A DNA stretch of 64,000 nt. Origin: CAZJBS01 sp964544475. GTDB taxonomy: Bacteria; CLD3; SB21. Below the pieces are notes generated by a model. The model was not told where the DNA came from. It ran no database searches and saw only the letters and a program-made list of their open reading frames with translations. Below are positions 34,821 through 43,655 of this stretch, in pieces. The stretch is from assembly GCA_964544475.1 (NCBI GenBank), contig CAZJBS010000014.1, positions 15,939 to 79,938 on the forward strand, read 5' to 3'. The number at the start of each line of letters is the position of its first letter. Positions within the stretch are counted from its first letter, which is position 1. Position numbers and translations under genes: made by a program.

Positions 34821-35363
34821 ATGAAGCGCTTGCGGAAGATTCTGACAATTGCTTTGGCCATGATCGGTTTGATCACCGTTTTCTCTGGCGCTCTGGTCAT
34901 CTTTCGTTCGGATGTCGCCGTTGAGTCGACATCGGATAGGTGGATGGACCTGGCATTGGCGGAGGCGGCCCTTGCGCTAAAGTCGCGGGATATTCCGGTC
35001 GGTGCGGTCCTCGTCGAGGCAGATTCCGTGTTGGGCAAAGGTCACAATTCGGTCCGCCTCGACAGTCTGGCCGGAGGCCATGCCGAAATGAACGCCATTT
35101 CTCAGGCTTTGGCCGGCAACCATTTTCGCGGGTTCCATGGACGTGATCTGGTACTCTATACAACCCTGGAGCCGTGCGAGATGTGCGCGGGCGCCATTCG
35201 TCATTATGGTATCCGGCACGTCGTCATCCTGCAACCTCTTGGGCCGTTGGAAAGATGGCGGCGGCTTAGCAACGCTGCAGGCTACGTTTGGAGAATGGGC
35301 TTTGAAAAGAACGAGGACAAGCAGGAGGCGCTTTTCAGGCAGCACCCCGATTATCGCCAATAG
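34821..35363 (+). CDS. Membrane-anchored nucleoside/cytidine-deaminase-fold protein
   Basis: A 180-residue protein. Residues 5-27 form a membrane anchor or uncleaved signal (ILTIALAMIGLITVFSGALVIF). The rest is a TadA/cytidine-deaminase fold: GHAEMNAISQ (zinc His and catalytic Glu) and TLEPCEMCAGAIR (the two zinc cysteines). Ordinary family members are cytoplasmic enzymes deaminating tRNA adenosine, cytidine or guanine. The anchor suggests it acts at or across the membrane, perhaps on an amino-heterocycle of the operon product. It starts 2 nt after the GT4 stop and has AGGGATAACC upstream. Export orientation is an inference. Confidence 0.78.
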   Translation: MKRLRKILTIALAMIGLITVFSGALVIFRSDVAVESTSDRWMDLALAEAALALKSRDIPVGAVLVEADSVLGKGHNSVRLDSLAGGHAEMNAISQALAGNHFRGFHGRDLVLYTTLEPCEMCAGAIRHYGIRHVVILQPLGPLERWRRLSNAAGYVWRMGFEKNEDKQEALFRQHPDYRQ

Positions 35364-35388
35364 CCGGGCCGGTTGCCCATACCTTACC

Positions 35389-35417
35389 AACAAAATGAGG
35401 CCCCCACTTGTTTTGTT
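35389..35417 (+). terminator. Terminator-like hairpin after the glycan operon
   Basis: AACAAAATGAG (35389-35399) pairs with CTTGTTTTGTT (35407-35417) through 11 positions, including two G-U pairs, around a 7-nt C-rich loop. The right arm is T-rich and followed by CTT. It lies 26 nt after the deaminase-fold gene, so it may end that operon. Confidence 0.4.
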
Positions 35418-35424
35418 CTTGAGA

Positions 35425-35453
35425 TTGCAATACCTTGCCGCACTTGGTACAAG
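35425..35453 (+). promoter_or_regulatory. Possible promoter for the hybrid histidine kinase
   Basis: TTGCAA (35425-35430), 17 bp, then TACAAG (35448-35453), about 54 bp ahead of the ATG at 35507. Both boxes are only partial matches. Confidence 0.3.
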
Positions 35454-35506
35454 TCTCTCTTTCGAATTAACACATCGCATTTCATCGAACCGTCTTACAT
35501 GATTCT

Positions 35507-38500
35507 ATGGATATTCTCCATTTAGTCCGTCTCATCCTGCTGTTGACGGCGGCGGCCGTTTTTGTCGGTTTGGTCAGGCAGTTGCCGGCGGGCAAGGTCC
35601 GCGGTGTATATTTGGTGGCGACCGGATTCGGAGTGATCCTGTTTCATATGGGGTGCAAATTACTCTTACAGTCACCATGGATCGGTGAGCCCGTCCTTGG
35701 ACTCGTGGCCGCCGTTACAAATTGGACGGGTTGGATGGGTGAAACGGCAGGACTGGTTCTCGTCATGTACGGCTCGTACCTGGCGATTCGATCATTGATT
35801 CCACAATTATCAGAGCATTACAGCAGCCTCATGGAGCGTTCCCTGGTGGGGGTCTATCTTGTGCAGGACGGCTTGATCACGTTTGTCAATCCCAGGTTGG
35901 CTGAGATTTTTGGGTACCGGGTTTCTGACATGGTCGGCAAGCCGTTTCTGGATTTTGTGGCGCCGGAATCAATCGCGACGGTGATGGAAAACGTCAAACA
36001 GCGTCTGGATGGACACCTGAATGCGGTTCATTATGAATTAAAGGGCATCACCCGGCAAGGAAACGTGGTCGATGTCGAGGTATACGGTAACCGGACGTCT
36101 TACCTTGGCAAGCCGGCCCTGCATGGTACACTCCTTGATATCACGTGGCGAAAAAAAGCAGAACAGGAGCTTCTAAAGTCACACGATCGATATCGTTCGC
36201 TGATGGAGCAAAGTGGGGAAGGCGTTTGGCGGATCGAATTCGAAGCGCCACTTGAAACGTCCCGTCCACCCCGGAAACAAGTGGACCATATCATTGATTT
36301 AAGCCGAATCGCAGAGTGCAACAACAAGCTGGCCCGAATGAATGGTCTCGAAAGGTCCGGGGATCTGGTCGGAAAACGCATGACCGATTTGTTTCCGAAA
36401 AACGATCGCCTTGTGGAATTGTTGACTCGGTTTGTCAACACCGGCTATCAGCTCACCGACGCAGAGATGACCGTCGATGGTCGCGAGGGTGAAGTCCGTC
36501 ACTTTCTCCTTAATTTGATTGGATTCACAGAAGACGGCTGTTTGAGCCACATCTGGGGGATCCAAAGGGACATCACCCTGCTGACGGAAGCGAGAAACGC
36601 CTTGAGCCGCATCGCGGAGGACGTCGCGCCCAGTGAGGGTGACGAGTTTTTCCGTATTGTCGCACAACGCCTGTCGGAGGCCCTGCGTGTCAAAGTCGTT
36701 GTGGTCGGTCTTTTGTCGGAAGACGGACGCCATGGGGTTACGAAGGCGGTACACGTAGACCGTGCTTTTGCACCAAACTTCATTGTCAACCTAGAAACGG
36801 GCGTCTTCCGCAATGTGTTGCAGAAAAATACCTGGTGTTGCCCCCAGGATGCGTCCCGGCACTTCGGCGATGATCCTTTCATGACCACAATGCATATCGA
36901 CAGTCTGATTTGCACACCGCTGGTGGGTCATCGTGCTGAGGTCGTTGGTTTTATTGCCGCCATGGACGCGAGGCCAATGCCGGACTTGGATTTCAAGAAA
37001 ACTCTCATGGAGGTGTTTGCGCTTCGCACCGCCGGGGAATTGCGTCGCATAAATACCGAGGATGCACTGCGTCAGTCAGAGCAGAGGTATCGCGGCCTTT
37101 TTGAAAATTCGTTGACCGCAAATTACATCTCCACGCCGGACGGACGATTGTTGGCCTGTAATGAGAGCTTTGCACGTCTGTACGGATTTGATTCGGTTGC
37201 CGAAGCGATGAGCGTTCGTGCGGAGGAGGTGTACACGGACCGTCGACAACACGAAGCCTTTGTCAGGATGATCCGCGAAAAGGGGAAGCTGGCGCAATCT
37301 GAATCCACGTACGTCCGGAAGGACGGCCGGCTCCTGCATGTCGTGGAGAACGCCATTGGCGTCTTTGATGAGGCGGGCAACCTGATCCAGATCGAGGGTA
37401 CGCTGCTCGATGTGACCGAACGTAAACGCATGGAAGAACAATTGCTGCAATCGCAGAAGATCGACAGCCTCGGCGTTCTGGCGGGAGGGATTGCCCACGA
37501 TTTCAACAACCTTCTGACGATCGTGAATACGAACTTGTTTCTGGCGGAGGCCTCCTTGGAACCGGGCCATCCGGTTTTGGGGCCCATCAATGAAATAAAG
37601 ACCACGGTCAAACGGGCGGTTTCCTTGACCGGCCAGATACTCGCTTTTGGCCGGAAGCAGGTCATGGAGCGAAAGCATCACGAATTGGATGTCATCGTTC
37701 AGGAATTTGCGGTTACATTGCGGCGCATTATTGAAGAGGATATTCAAATTTCACTTTCCGTGAACAGCAGTGGCACGGTTATTCATTGCGATCGCGGCCA
37801 GATCGAACAAATTCTTCTCAATCTGTGTGTGAACGCCCGGGATGCCATGCAAAAGGGAGGAACTATAGGCATACGTACCTATGCCACGACATTCACGGAG
37901 GAGTTCTGCGCCGAAAACGGATGGGCAAGAGAGGGGCGTTTCGTGTGTCTTGAGGTCACGGATGACGGCTGCGGCATCGATGCCGGCGTTCTGGAAAAAA
38001 TCTTTGATCCGTTCTTCACCACAAAAGAAGTGGGCAAAGGCAGTGGCATGGGATTGGCCGTTGTCTATGGGATCATCAAAGCCCATCAGGGGTTATTGGA
38101 CGTACGAACCGCACCTGGACGCGGTTCGATGTTTTCGGCCTATCTGCCGGCGGTCGAGAGAATGACAGAAGAAACGGACGAGCGCTCCCTGGGAAAGACG
38201 GCGACGAGGCGGGGTTCAGAGACGATTCTCCTCGTGGAAGATAACAATCAAATCAGGGATGTGACATCCATGATATTGGCGGAACACGGGTACACAGTCT
38301 TGACGGCCAATAATGGTGAAGAAGCCGTCCAGATCATGGCGCATCCCGACAATCACATTGATTTGGTCTTCACCGACATGGTGATGCCCAAGATGGGTGG
38401 TCGTGAATTGTTTGAAGTGACCAGAAAAGCAAAACCCGAGATGAAGTTTATTTTCACGAGTGGCTATACGTTTGTGGCGCAGGATATGGATTTTATTGGC

Positions 38501-38584
38501 AAAAGCAGCCTTGTGTTTATTCAGAAACCCTACCAGCTTGATGCCTTACTGGGGACCATTCGACAAGTCATGGATGCCCGCTGA
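35507..38584 (+). CDS. Hybrid sensor histidine kinase (3 PAS, GAF, HisKA, HATPase, receiver)
   Basis: A 1025-residue sensor. Three N-terminal membrane spans (about residues 5-22, 32-52, 60-90) precede PAS domains near residues 105-215, 225-360 and 530-650, a GAF domain near 375-525, and a HisKA domain with GGIAHDFNNLLT (phosphoacceptor H664). An HATPase_c domain follows (DDGCGIDAGVLEKIFDPFFTTK, GMGLAVVYGI). The C-terminal receiver has ILLVEDNNQIRD and its phosphoacceptor aspartate in VFTDMVMPKMGG (D957). No separate output regulator is adjacent. It may sense the state of the envelope that the upstream operon builds, but this is positional inference only. Confidence 0.92.
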   Translation: MDILHLVRLILLLTAAAVFVGLVRQLPAGKVRGVYLVATGFGVILFHMGCKLLLQSPWIGEPVLGLVAAVTNWTGWMGETAGLVLVMYGSYLAIRSLIPQLSEHYSSLMERSLVGVYLVQDGLITFVNPRLAEIFGYRVSDMVGKPFLDFVAPESIATVMENVKQRLDGHLNAVHYELKGITRQGNVVDVEVYGNRTSYLGKPALHGTLLDITWRKKAEQELLKSHDRYRSLMEQSGEGVWRIEFEAPLETSRPPRKQVDHIIDLSRIAECNNKLARMNGLERSGDLVGKRMTDLFPKNDRLVELLTRFVNTGYQLTDAEMTVDGREGEVRHFLLNLIGFTEDGCLSHIWGIQRDITLLTEARNALSRIAEDVAPSEGDEFFRIVAQRLSEALRVKVVVVGLLSEDGRHGVTKAVHVDRAFAPNFIVNLETGVFRNVLQKNTWCCPQDASRHFGDDPFMTTMHIDSLICTPLVGHRAEVVGFIAAMDARPMPDLDFKKTLMEVFALRTAGELRRINTEDALRQSEQRYRGLFENSLTANYISTPDGRLLACNESFARLYGFDSVAEAMSVRAEEVYTDRRQHEAFVRMIREKGKLAQSESTYVRKDGRLLHVVENAIGVFDEAGNLIQIEGTLLDVTERKRMEEQLLQSQKIDSLGVLAGGIAHDFNNLLTIVNTNLFLAEASLEPGHPVLGPINEIKTTVKRAVSLTGQILAFGRKQVMERKHHELDVIVQEFAVTLRRIIEEDIQISLSVNSSGTVIHCDRGQIEQILLNLCVNARDAMQKGGTIGIRTYATTFTEEFCAENGWAREGRFVCLEVTDDGCGIDAGVLEKIFDPFFTTKEVGKGSGMGLAVVYGIIKAHQGLLDVRTAPGRGSMFSAYLPAVERMTEETDERSLGKTATRRGSETILLVEDNNQIRDVTSMILAEHGYTVLTANNGEEAVQIMAHPDNHIDLVFTDMVMPKMGGRELFEVTRKAKPEMKFIFTSGYTFVAQDMDFIGKSSLVFIQKPYQLDALLGTIRQVMDAR

Positions 38585-38625
38585 TTCGTTGCCGGCCGCT
38601 CCGCCATCCCGTTGATGCCTTACCC

Positions 38626-38654
38626 TTGACAATGTTGCAGCCGCGGTGTATTAT
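38626..38654 (+). promoter_or_regulatory. Very strong promoter for the Gld-like ABC operon
   Basis: A perfect -35 TTGACA (38626-38631), a 17-bp spacer and a -10 TATTAT (38649-38654) lie 53 bp ahead of the ATG at 38707. This is the best-matching promoter in the window. Confidence 0.75.
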
Positions 38655-38706
38655 TAGCCGTTTTTTTGACACCGAAACAAACCATGTAACCAAGGAAGCA
38701 TTTTTC

Positions 38707-39654
38707 ATGATACGTATTGACAATCTGACCAAGAACTATGGTGAGGTCAGGGCGGTCGACGCCATTTCATTCGATGTTCATGATGGGGAAGTGCTCGGTT
38801 TTCTCGGGCCCAATGGCGCCGGCAAGTCAACGACACTGAAAATAATCACGACGTATCTGGCGCCCACATCCGGAAGGGTTCTGGTCAACGACCAGAGTGT
38901 GTCGGATCATTCATTGGCCATCCGCAAACAAATCGGCTATCTGCCGGAAATCAACCCGTTGTACCCCGAAATGACGGTGTACGATTTCCTGAAATTTGTA
39001 TCCGATGTGCGCCGGCTAAATCCCGCCGGATTCCGTAAACGTCTTGGGGAGGTTGTCGAACTCTGCGGTCTGAAGGGTGTGATTCACAAGACCATCGGAG
39101 AACTCTCAAAAGGCTACAAACAACGCGTGGGACTGGCCCAGGCCATCTTTCACGATCCAAAGATCATCATTCTTGACGAGCCTTCGAGCGGACTCGATCC
39201 CAACCAGATTGTGGAAATCAGAGAATTGATCAAGACCCTGGGCCGCAAAAAAACGCTGATTTTTTCGAGCCACATACTTCAGGAAGTTCAGGCCACGGCC
39301 GACCGGATGGTCATCATCAACAAGGGAAAAATCGTCGCCAACGGCACGACGTCGGAACTGATGACCGGATTTAAGGGAAAGACGGTATTGACGATGGAAT
39401 TGGTGAATGCCTCCGTCGATGGGATTGACAAGCTCCCATCGGTCGTATCGGGCGTCACCGTGGCCGGAAAGGAAAAAAACGGCTCACTGATGACCGTTCG
39501 GCTGGAGTATCCCAACGCCAGCGACCCCCGTTCGGACATTTTTGCGTATGCCGTCCAACAGAAGTGGATCATTCTGGAAATGAGTCGTCACAAAGTGAGT
39601 TTGGAAGATGTTTTCCGTGTTTTGACCCTGGAAGGAGGAGCCGCCGATGCATAA
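38707..39654 (+). CDS. ABC transporter ATP-binding protein, GldA-like
   Basis: A roughly 315-residue ATPase of the ABC-2 class. Walker A is GPNGAGKST, the signature is LSKGYKQRVGLAQAI, Walker B is IIILDEPSSGLDP and the H-loop is SSHILQE. A C-terminal ~80-residue extension follows. Together with the next two genes it matches the GldA-GldF-GldG arrangement, where it energises a membrane complex involved in surface processes of Bacteroidota-type bacteria. The start at ATG 38707 is preceded by AAGGAA; a longer frame from 38626 begins inside the promoter and is rejected. Confidence 0.85.
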   Translation: MIRIDNLTKNYGEVRAVDAISFDVHDGEVLGFLGPNGAGKSTTLKIITTYLAPTSGRVLVNDQSVSDHSLAIRKQIGYLPEINPLYPEMTVYDFLKFVSDVRRLNPAGFRKRLGEVVELCGLKGVIHKTIGELSKGYKQRVGLAQAIFHDPKIIILDEPSSGLDPNQIVEIRELIKTLGRKKTLIFSSHILQEVQATADRMVIINKGKIVANGTTSELMTGFKGKTVLTMELVNASVDGIDKLPSVVSGVTVAGKEKNGSLMTVRLEYPNASDPRSDIFAYAVQQKWIILEMSRHKVSLEDVFRVLTLEGGAADA

Positions 39655-40360
39655 CGTGGGGATCATATACCGCAAAGAACTTGCCGCATTCTTCTACAGC
39701 CCCGTGGCCTACATTGTGCTTCTTGTTTTTTCACTCATCACAGCATGGATGTTCACGAACACATTCTTCCTGATGAACCAATCTGATCTGCGGGCTCTGT
39801 TCGAGGTTGTGCCATTAGTCCTTGTGTTCTTCGTTCCCGCAATAACGATGGGTTTGGTGGCCCGAGAAAAGCAGGCGGGGACCGTTGAATTTCTTTTTAC
39901 GATGCCCTTGACCGACGTCGAGATCGTCGCGGGCAAGTTCCTGGCCGGATGGACGCTGATGGCCGTGGCCTTGGGCTTCACGTTGGTCCATTTCGTGACA
40001 TTATTGTTTGTTGGAACCCAGGTCGATATAGGCGCTCTTGTCTGCGGTTACTTGGGGCTGCTTCTGGTAGGCGCCTTCTATACGAGCATCGGGATTCTGG
40101 GGAGCGCCGTCACAGGCAATCAAATGGTGGCATTCATAGTGAGTTTTCTGATTATTTTTGTCTTCTTCATCATGGAAAAAGCTCTGGTGTTCTTTCCGAC
40201 ATTCTTGAGCGCCATCCTTCAATATGCCAGCGTCGATTACCACCTGAATAACATTGTCCGCGGCGTCGTGGACTCGCGCAACCTGATCTATTTCGGATCG
40301 GGCATTACGACGTTCCTGTTGTTGAGCACGAGAATACTTGAAATGAGAAAATGGAAGTAG
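39647..40360 (+). CDS. ABC-2-type permease, GldF-like
   Basis: A 237-residue integral membrane protein with six hydrophobic segments and the conserved GLVAREKQAGTVEFLFTMPLTDVEIVAGKF block of ABC-2/GldF permeases. It starts 8 nt before the ATPase stop, so translation is coupled. It forms the membrane part of the ATPase-driven complex. Its job outside true gliding bacteria is not established. Confidence 0.85.
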   Translation: MHNVGIIYRKELAAFFYSPVAYIVLLVFSLITAWMFTNTFFLMNQSDLRALFEVVPLVLVFFVPAITMGLVAREKQAGTVEFLFTMPLTDVEIVAGKFLAGWTLMAVALGFTLVHFVTLLFVGTQVDIGALVCGYLGLLLVGAFYTSIGILGSAVTGNQMVAFIVSFLIIFVFFIMEKALVFFPTFLSAILQYASVDYHLNNIVRGVVDSRNLIYFGSGITTFLLLSTRILEMRKWK

Positions 40361-40371
40361 GAGGAAGGCAC

Positions 40372-41928
40372 ATGCCAAGCATCACCACCAAGAATCAGTT
40401 TGTCAATTATCTCCTTCTCCTTGTTTCCATTTTGGTCATCCTGAATATCGTCGCGCGGACGTTGTTCGTTCGCGTTGACCTGACCGATCGTAAAATGTAT
40501 TCTCTTTCGGAATCCAGCCGTGATGTGATTGGGAAATTGGAGGATCGTCTGGTTGCGAAGGTGTTTTTCTCCTCGGACATTCCCGGCACATACGCCAACC
40601 AGAAGCGATATTTGCAGGATATCCTTGAAGAATACCAGGCGTATTCCGGCGGTCGCTTTCGTTTTGAATTCATAAGCCCGGACAAGGATGAAAAACTCCA
40701 AAAACAGGCTCAGGAGTACAATATTCCGCCGGTCCAGATGCAGGCGATTGAAAACGACAAAATGGAGGTTCGAAACGTCTACATGGGGCTGGTCTTTCTT
40801 TACAATGATAAGAAAGAGACCATTCCCGTTCTTCAAACGACACAGGGTCTCGAGTATAATCTCACGGCCACCGTCAAGAAGATAACAGCGGCCAGCCTTA
40901 AAAGTGTTGGGATGGTGTCGGTCGAAAATGAGGAAGTGTCCGTGCAGGGGCTGCGACAGTTCCTGGAGCAGATCTACTCGATTCAAACCGTGACGCTGGC
41001 CACACCGGTTCCGTCCAATATTATGACGCTGGTTATGAATGGAGTCAGGGATTCGCTGAAGGCGGAGGAGCTCTTCCATCTGGACCAATTCTTGATGCGC
41101 GGTGGCCGGCTTTTTCTGGCCCAGGGCAGGATCCACGACATGTGGCAGCAGGGTTTCGCCATGGACATACGATCAAATATTTTTACGTTCCTGGAGCATT
41201 ACGGCGTCGGCATTGGGCATGAATTGCTGATCGACAATGCCTGCACGCAAATTCAGGTGCAATCGCAACAAGGCCCTTTCCTTGTCCGGAATGCGATTGA
41301 TTATCCGCCGTTTCCAATGATTCAGCGTTTCAACACAACGCATGCCTTGACCAGGGATTTGACGGTGGCCCGGCTGTTTTTTGTAAGTGAAGTGACGCCG
41401 GTGCAGCCCGGTGGACTATCTTTTGAACCATTGATGTATACGTCAGACAAAACAGGTGCATTGCAGGGACCCTTCTATCAGATTTCGCCCATGCAAAACC
41501 CGATGATGAAAGTTTTCCCTTTTTCGTCAAAGGTCGTGGCCGGCATCGTGGAGGGGACGGCCAGCAGCTTTTTCAAGGACAGTGCGGTTTTTGCGGCCCG
41601 TTCTGGTTTCATCGGCACCACGTCGGATTTGCACATGGTGATCGTGACGGACAACCAGTTTTTTAACGACAAACGGGCAGGCGGTATCCCTGAAAACGCC
41701 ACATTTATTCTGAATACCGTGGATTATCTGTGCGGCGACGAGGAACTTATCACGATCCGGGCCAAAGACGTGACCCAGAGGCCTTTGGCCGAACTCTCGG
41801 ATGGAGCGCGGCAATCGATCAAATGGATCAATGTGGCGCTGCCGGCATTCCTGATCGTCGGCTTTGGTCTGGTCCGATGGCGTATCAATCGTAACCGACG
41901 AAAAGTTTTGGAGGAAATCTATGGATAG
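40372..41928 (+). CDS. GldG-like ABC auxiliary protein (DUF4350/ABC-2 associated)
   Basis: A roughly 518-residue protein with one N-terminal membrane segment (LLLLVSILVILNIVA), a large periplasmic region that includes DRKMYSLSESSRDVIGKL, and a C-terminal membrane helix (LPAFLIVGFGLVRWRI). This topology matches GldG, the third component next to GldA/GldF. The ATG at 40372 has a strong GTAGGAGGAAGG site. It overlaps the next gene by 8 nt. It probably stabilises or gates the transporter. Confidence 0.82.
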   Translation: MPSITTKNQFVNYLLLLVSILVILNIVARTLFVRVDLTDRKMYSLSESSRDVIGKLEDRLVAKVFFSSDIPGTYANQKRYLQDILEEYQAYSGGRFRFEFISPDKDEKLQKQAQEYNIPPVQMQAIENDKMEVRNVYMGLVFLYNDKKETIPVLQTTQGLEYNLTATVKKITAASLKSVGMVSVENEEVSVQGLRQFLEQIYSIQTVTLATPVPSNIMTLVMNGVRDSLKAEELFHLDQFLMRGGRLFLAQGRIHDMWQQGFAMDIRSNIFTFLEHYGVGIGHELLIDNACTQIQVQSQQGPFLVRNAIDYPPFPMIQRFNTTHALTRDLTVARLFFVSEVTPVQPGGLSFEPLMYTSDKTGALQGPFYQISPMQNPMMKVFPFSSKVVAGIVEGTASSFFKDSAVFAARSGFIGTTSDLHMVIVTDNQFFNDKRAGGIPENATFILNTVDYLCGDEELITIRAKDVTQRPLAELSDGARQSIKWINVALPAFLIVGFGLVRWRINRNRRKVLEEIYG

Positions 41929-42436
41929 TCTCAAGGGCTGGAAGCCGTATGTCATTCTTTTGGGGGTGCTGGTTCTCTTGCTGATCTACACCCAATGGAA
42001 GGAGAGTCGTTATCAGCCGACCGTAGAACCGATATTCAGGGCCAAAGCCTCATCGATCGTTTCGTTCACAATCGCTCGGGGAATGTCTGAATTCACGATT
42101 GTGAAACTGGATTCGTCGTGGGCTTTCGAGAGCCCGGACACTGGCGTCGTCGACACCCTGAAAGTCAGGCAATTTCTTGAGTCGGTCATGACAGCCAAAA
42201 GGGAGGACTATGTGACCGAAGACACTTCCAAACATGTCACCTACGACGTTGCCGGGGATCGGGCGGTCAAACTGAGCGTTCGCCACCTAAGTGGCGAAGA
42301 AACCGTCTACCTGGGCCGGTCAAGATCGGACTACAACCGGGAGTACATACGTTTTCCGGATGATCCTCGCGTCTACCTGATACACGACGATATTCTGAGA
42401 ATGGTCGGGGCGACGATTTCGTATTGGCGGAAATAG
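41921..42436 (+). CDS. DUF4340-type periplasmic membrane-anchored protein
   Basis: A roughly 171-residue protein with an N-terminal anchor (PYVILLGVLVLLLIYTQW), then beta-rich repeats typical of DUF4340 proteins (FTIARGMSEFTIVKLDSSWAFESP, KVRQFLESVMTAKREDYV, GEETVYLGRS). These proteins commonly travel with GldA/F/G-type ABC genes. It is coupled to the GldG-like gene through an overlapping ATGGATAG. Function unknown. Confidence 0.72.
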   Translation: MDSLKGWKPYVILLGVLVLLLIYTQWKESRYQPTVEPIFRAKASSIVSFTIARGMSEFTIVKLDSSWAFESPDTGVVDTLKVRQFLESVMTAKREDYVTEDTSKHVTYDVAGDRAVKLSVRHLSGEETVYLGRSRSDYNREYIRFPDDPRVYLIHDDILRMVGATISYWRK

Positions 42437-42485
42437 TCGGATAATAACGCGAGCGGAGAGAGACACACGAACTTCGTAACCAGGA

Positions 42486-43559
42486 TCACGTCGCTTCTTT
42501 AAGCAAGGCTTCGTTTTCGGCGAGCCTCAGCTTATCGACGATGTCGTCCAGCTTGCCTCCCATCACACCCTCCAAATCGTAAATCGTAAGACCGACCCGG
42601 TGATCTGTCAGACGGTTTTGTGGGAAATTGTACGTGCGGATTTTCTCACTCCGGTCGCCGCTGCCGACCATGGATCTGCGTTGGGAAGCAATCTTCGCGT
42701 CCTGTTCGTGTTTCCGCATTTCGTACAGGCGCGCTTTGAGGACTTTCATGGCTTTCTCACGATTCTTCAATTGTGAGCGCTCCTCCTGACATTGCACGAC
42801 AAGGCCGGTCGGCACGTGGGTCATGCGCACGGCGGTTTCCACCTTGTTGACGTTCTGTCCGCCTTTTCCCCCCGATCGATAAATGTCGATCCGCAGGTCG
42901 GCCGGATTGATCACGATGTCCTTGTCGACTTCGTCAAACACCGGCAGGACGGCGACGGTGGCGGCCGACGTGTGCACACGCCCTTGCGTTTCGGTTTTTG
43001 GAACCCGCTGAACGCGATGTGTACCGCTTTCAAATTTGAGAAGGCCATAGGCGCCAGAGCCCTGGACCTCGAAAATAATTTCTTTGAACCCCCCCTGATT
43101 GGCCTCCGTGAAGTCTATGATCTCAACACGCCAGCCTTTCTTTTCTACAAAATAGCGGTACATGGCGAAAAGATCTCCGGCGAAAATGCCCGCCTCGTCG
43201 CCGCCCGTGCCTGCCCTTATTTCCAATATGCAGTCTCCGGAGTCGTGCGGATCTCGGGGAATAAGCATGTACTTCAGTTCTGTCTCGGTCTTTTCCTTCT
43301 CGATCTCAAGCTGTTGCAACTCGTCTTTGGCCATGTTTTTCAAATCCGTATCGGCGGAGTTGCGAAGGATGTCCTCGTCGCCCTCGATATCCTTAAGCAG
43401 CCGTCGGTAGGACTCATACTTGTTGACAATTTCCTCCAGTTGAGTCCGTTCCTTGCCGAGACTTCGGAAAAGGGCCTGGTCGGCAATCGTCTCCGGACGT
43501 GTCAGAAGGTCAGTCACTTCGTGAAACCGGGTTGTTACGCGTTCAAGCTGATCAATCAT
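42486..43559 (-). CDS. prfA: Peptide chain release factor 1
   Basis: A 357-residue class-I release factor recognising UAA and UAG. The catalytic GGQ motif lies in SGGKGGQNVNK around residue 230; the codon-recognition region is QRVPKTETQGRVHTSAATVAV, giving a PKT tripeptide in the RF1 P-x-T position. The N-terminal helical domain and C-terminal domain are complete, and the length is typical. It follows rpmE on the minus strand but is separated from it by a strong terminator, so it may have its own weak promoter or depend on read-through; no strong Shine-Dalgarno is visible before its ATG. Confidence 0.95.
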   Translation of the reverse strand: MIDQLERVTTRFHEVTDLLTRPETIADQALFRSLGKERTQLEEIVNKYESYRRLLKDIEGDEDILRNSADTDLKNMAKDELQQLEIEKEKTETELKYMLIPRDPHDSGDCILEIRAGTGGDEAGIFAGDLFAMYRYFVEKKGWRVEIIDFTEANQGGFKEIIFEVQGSGAYGLLKFESGTHRVQRVPKTETQGRVHTSAATVAVLPVFDEVDKDIVINPADLRIDIYRSGGKGGQNVNKVETAVRMTHVPTGLVVQCQEERSQLKNREKAMKVLKARLYEMRKHEQDAKIASQRRSMVGSGDRSEKIRTYNFPQNRLTDHRVGLTIYDLEGVMGGKLDDIVDKLRLAENEALLKEAT

Positions 43560-43601
43560 GGGCAGGGTCGTGTTGATGGGATGGAATCAAAAAAGCGAAA
43601 T

Positions 43602-43636
43602 AAAAAAGGGATATGCTTCCGTCGGAAGCATATCCC
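43602..43636 (-). terminator. Rho-independent terminator after rpmE
   Basis: On the minus strand a perfect 13-bp stem (GGGATATGCTTCC at 43608-43620 with GGAAGCATATCCC at 43624-43636) and a 3-nt loop are followed by six T (43602-43607). It stands between rpmE and prfA. Confidence 0.85.
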
Positions 43637-43655
43637 TGTGAACGATTTGACCTAT

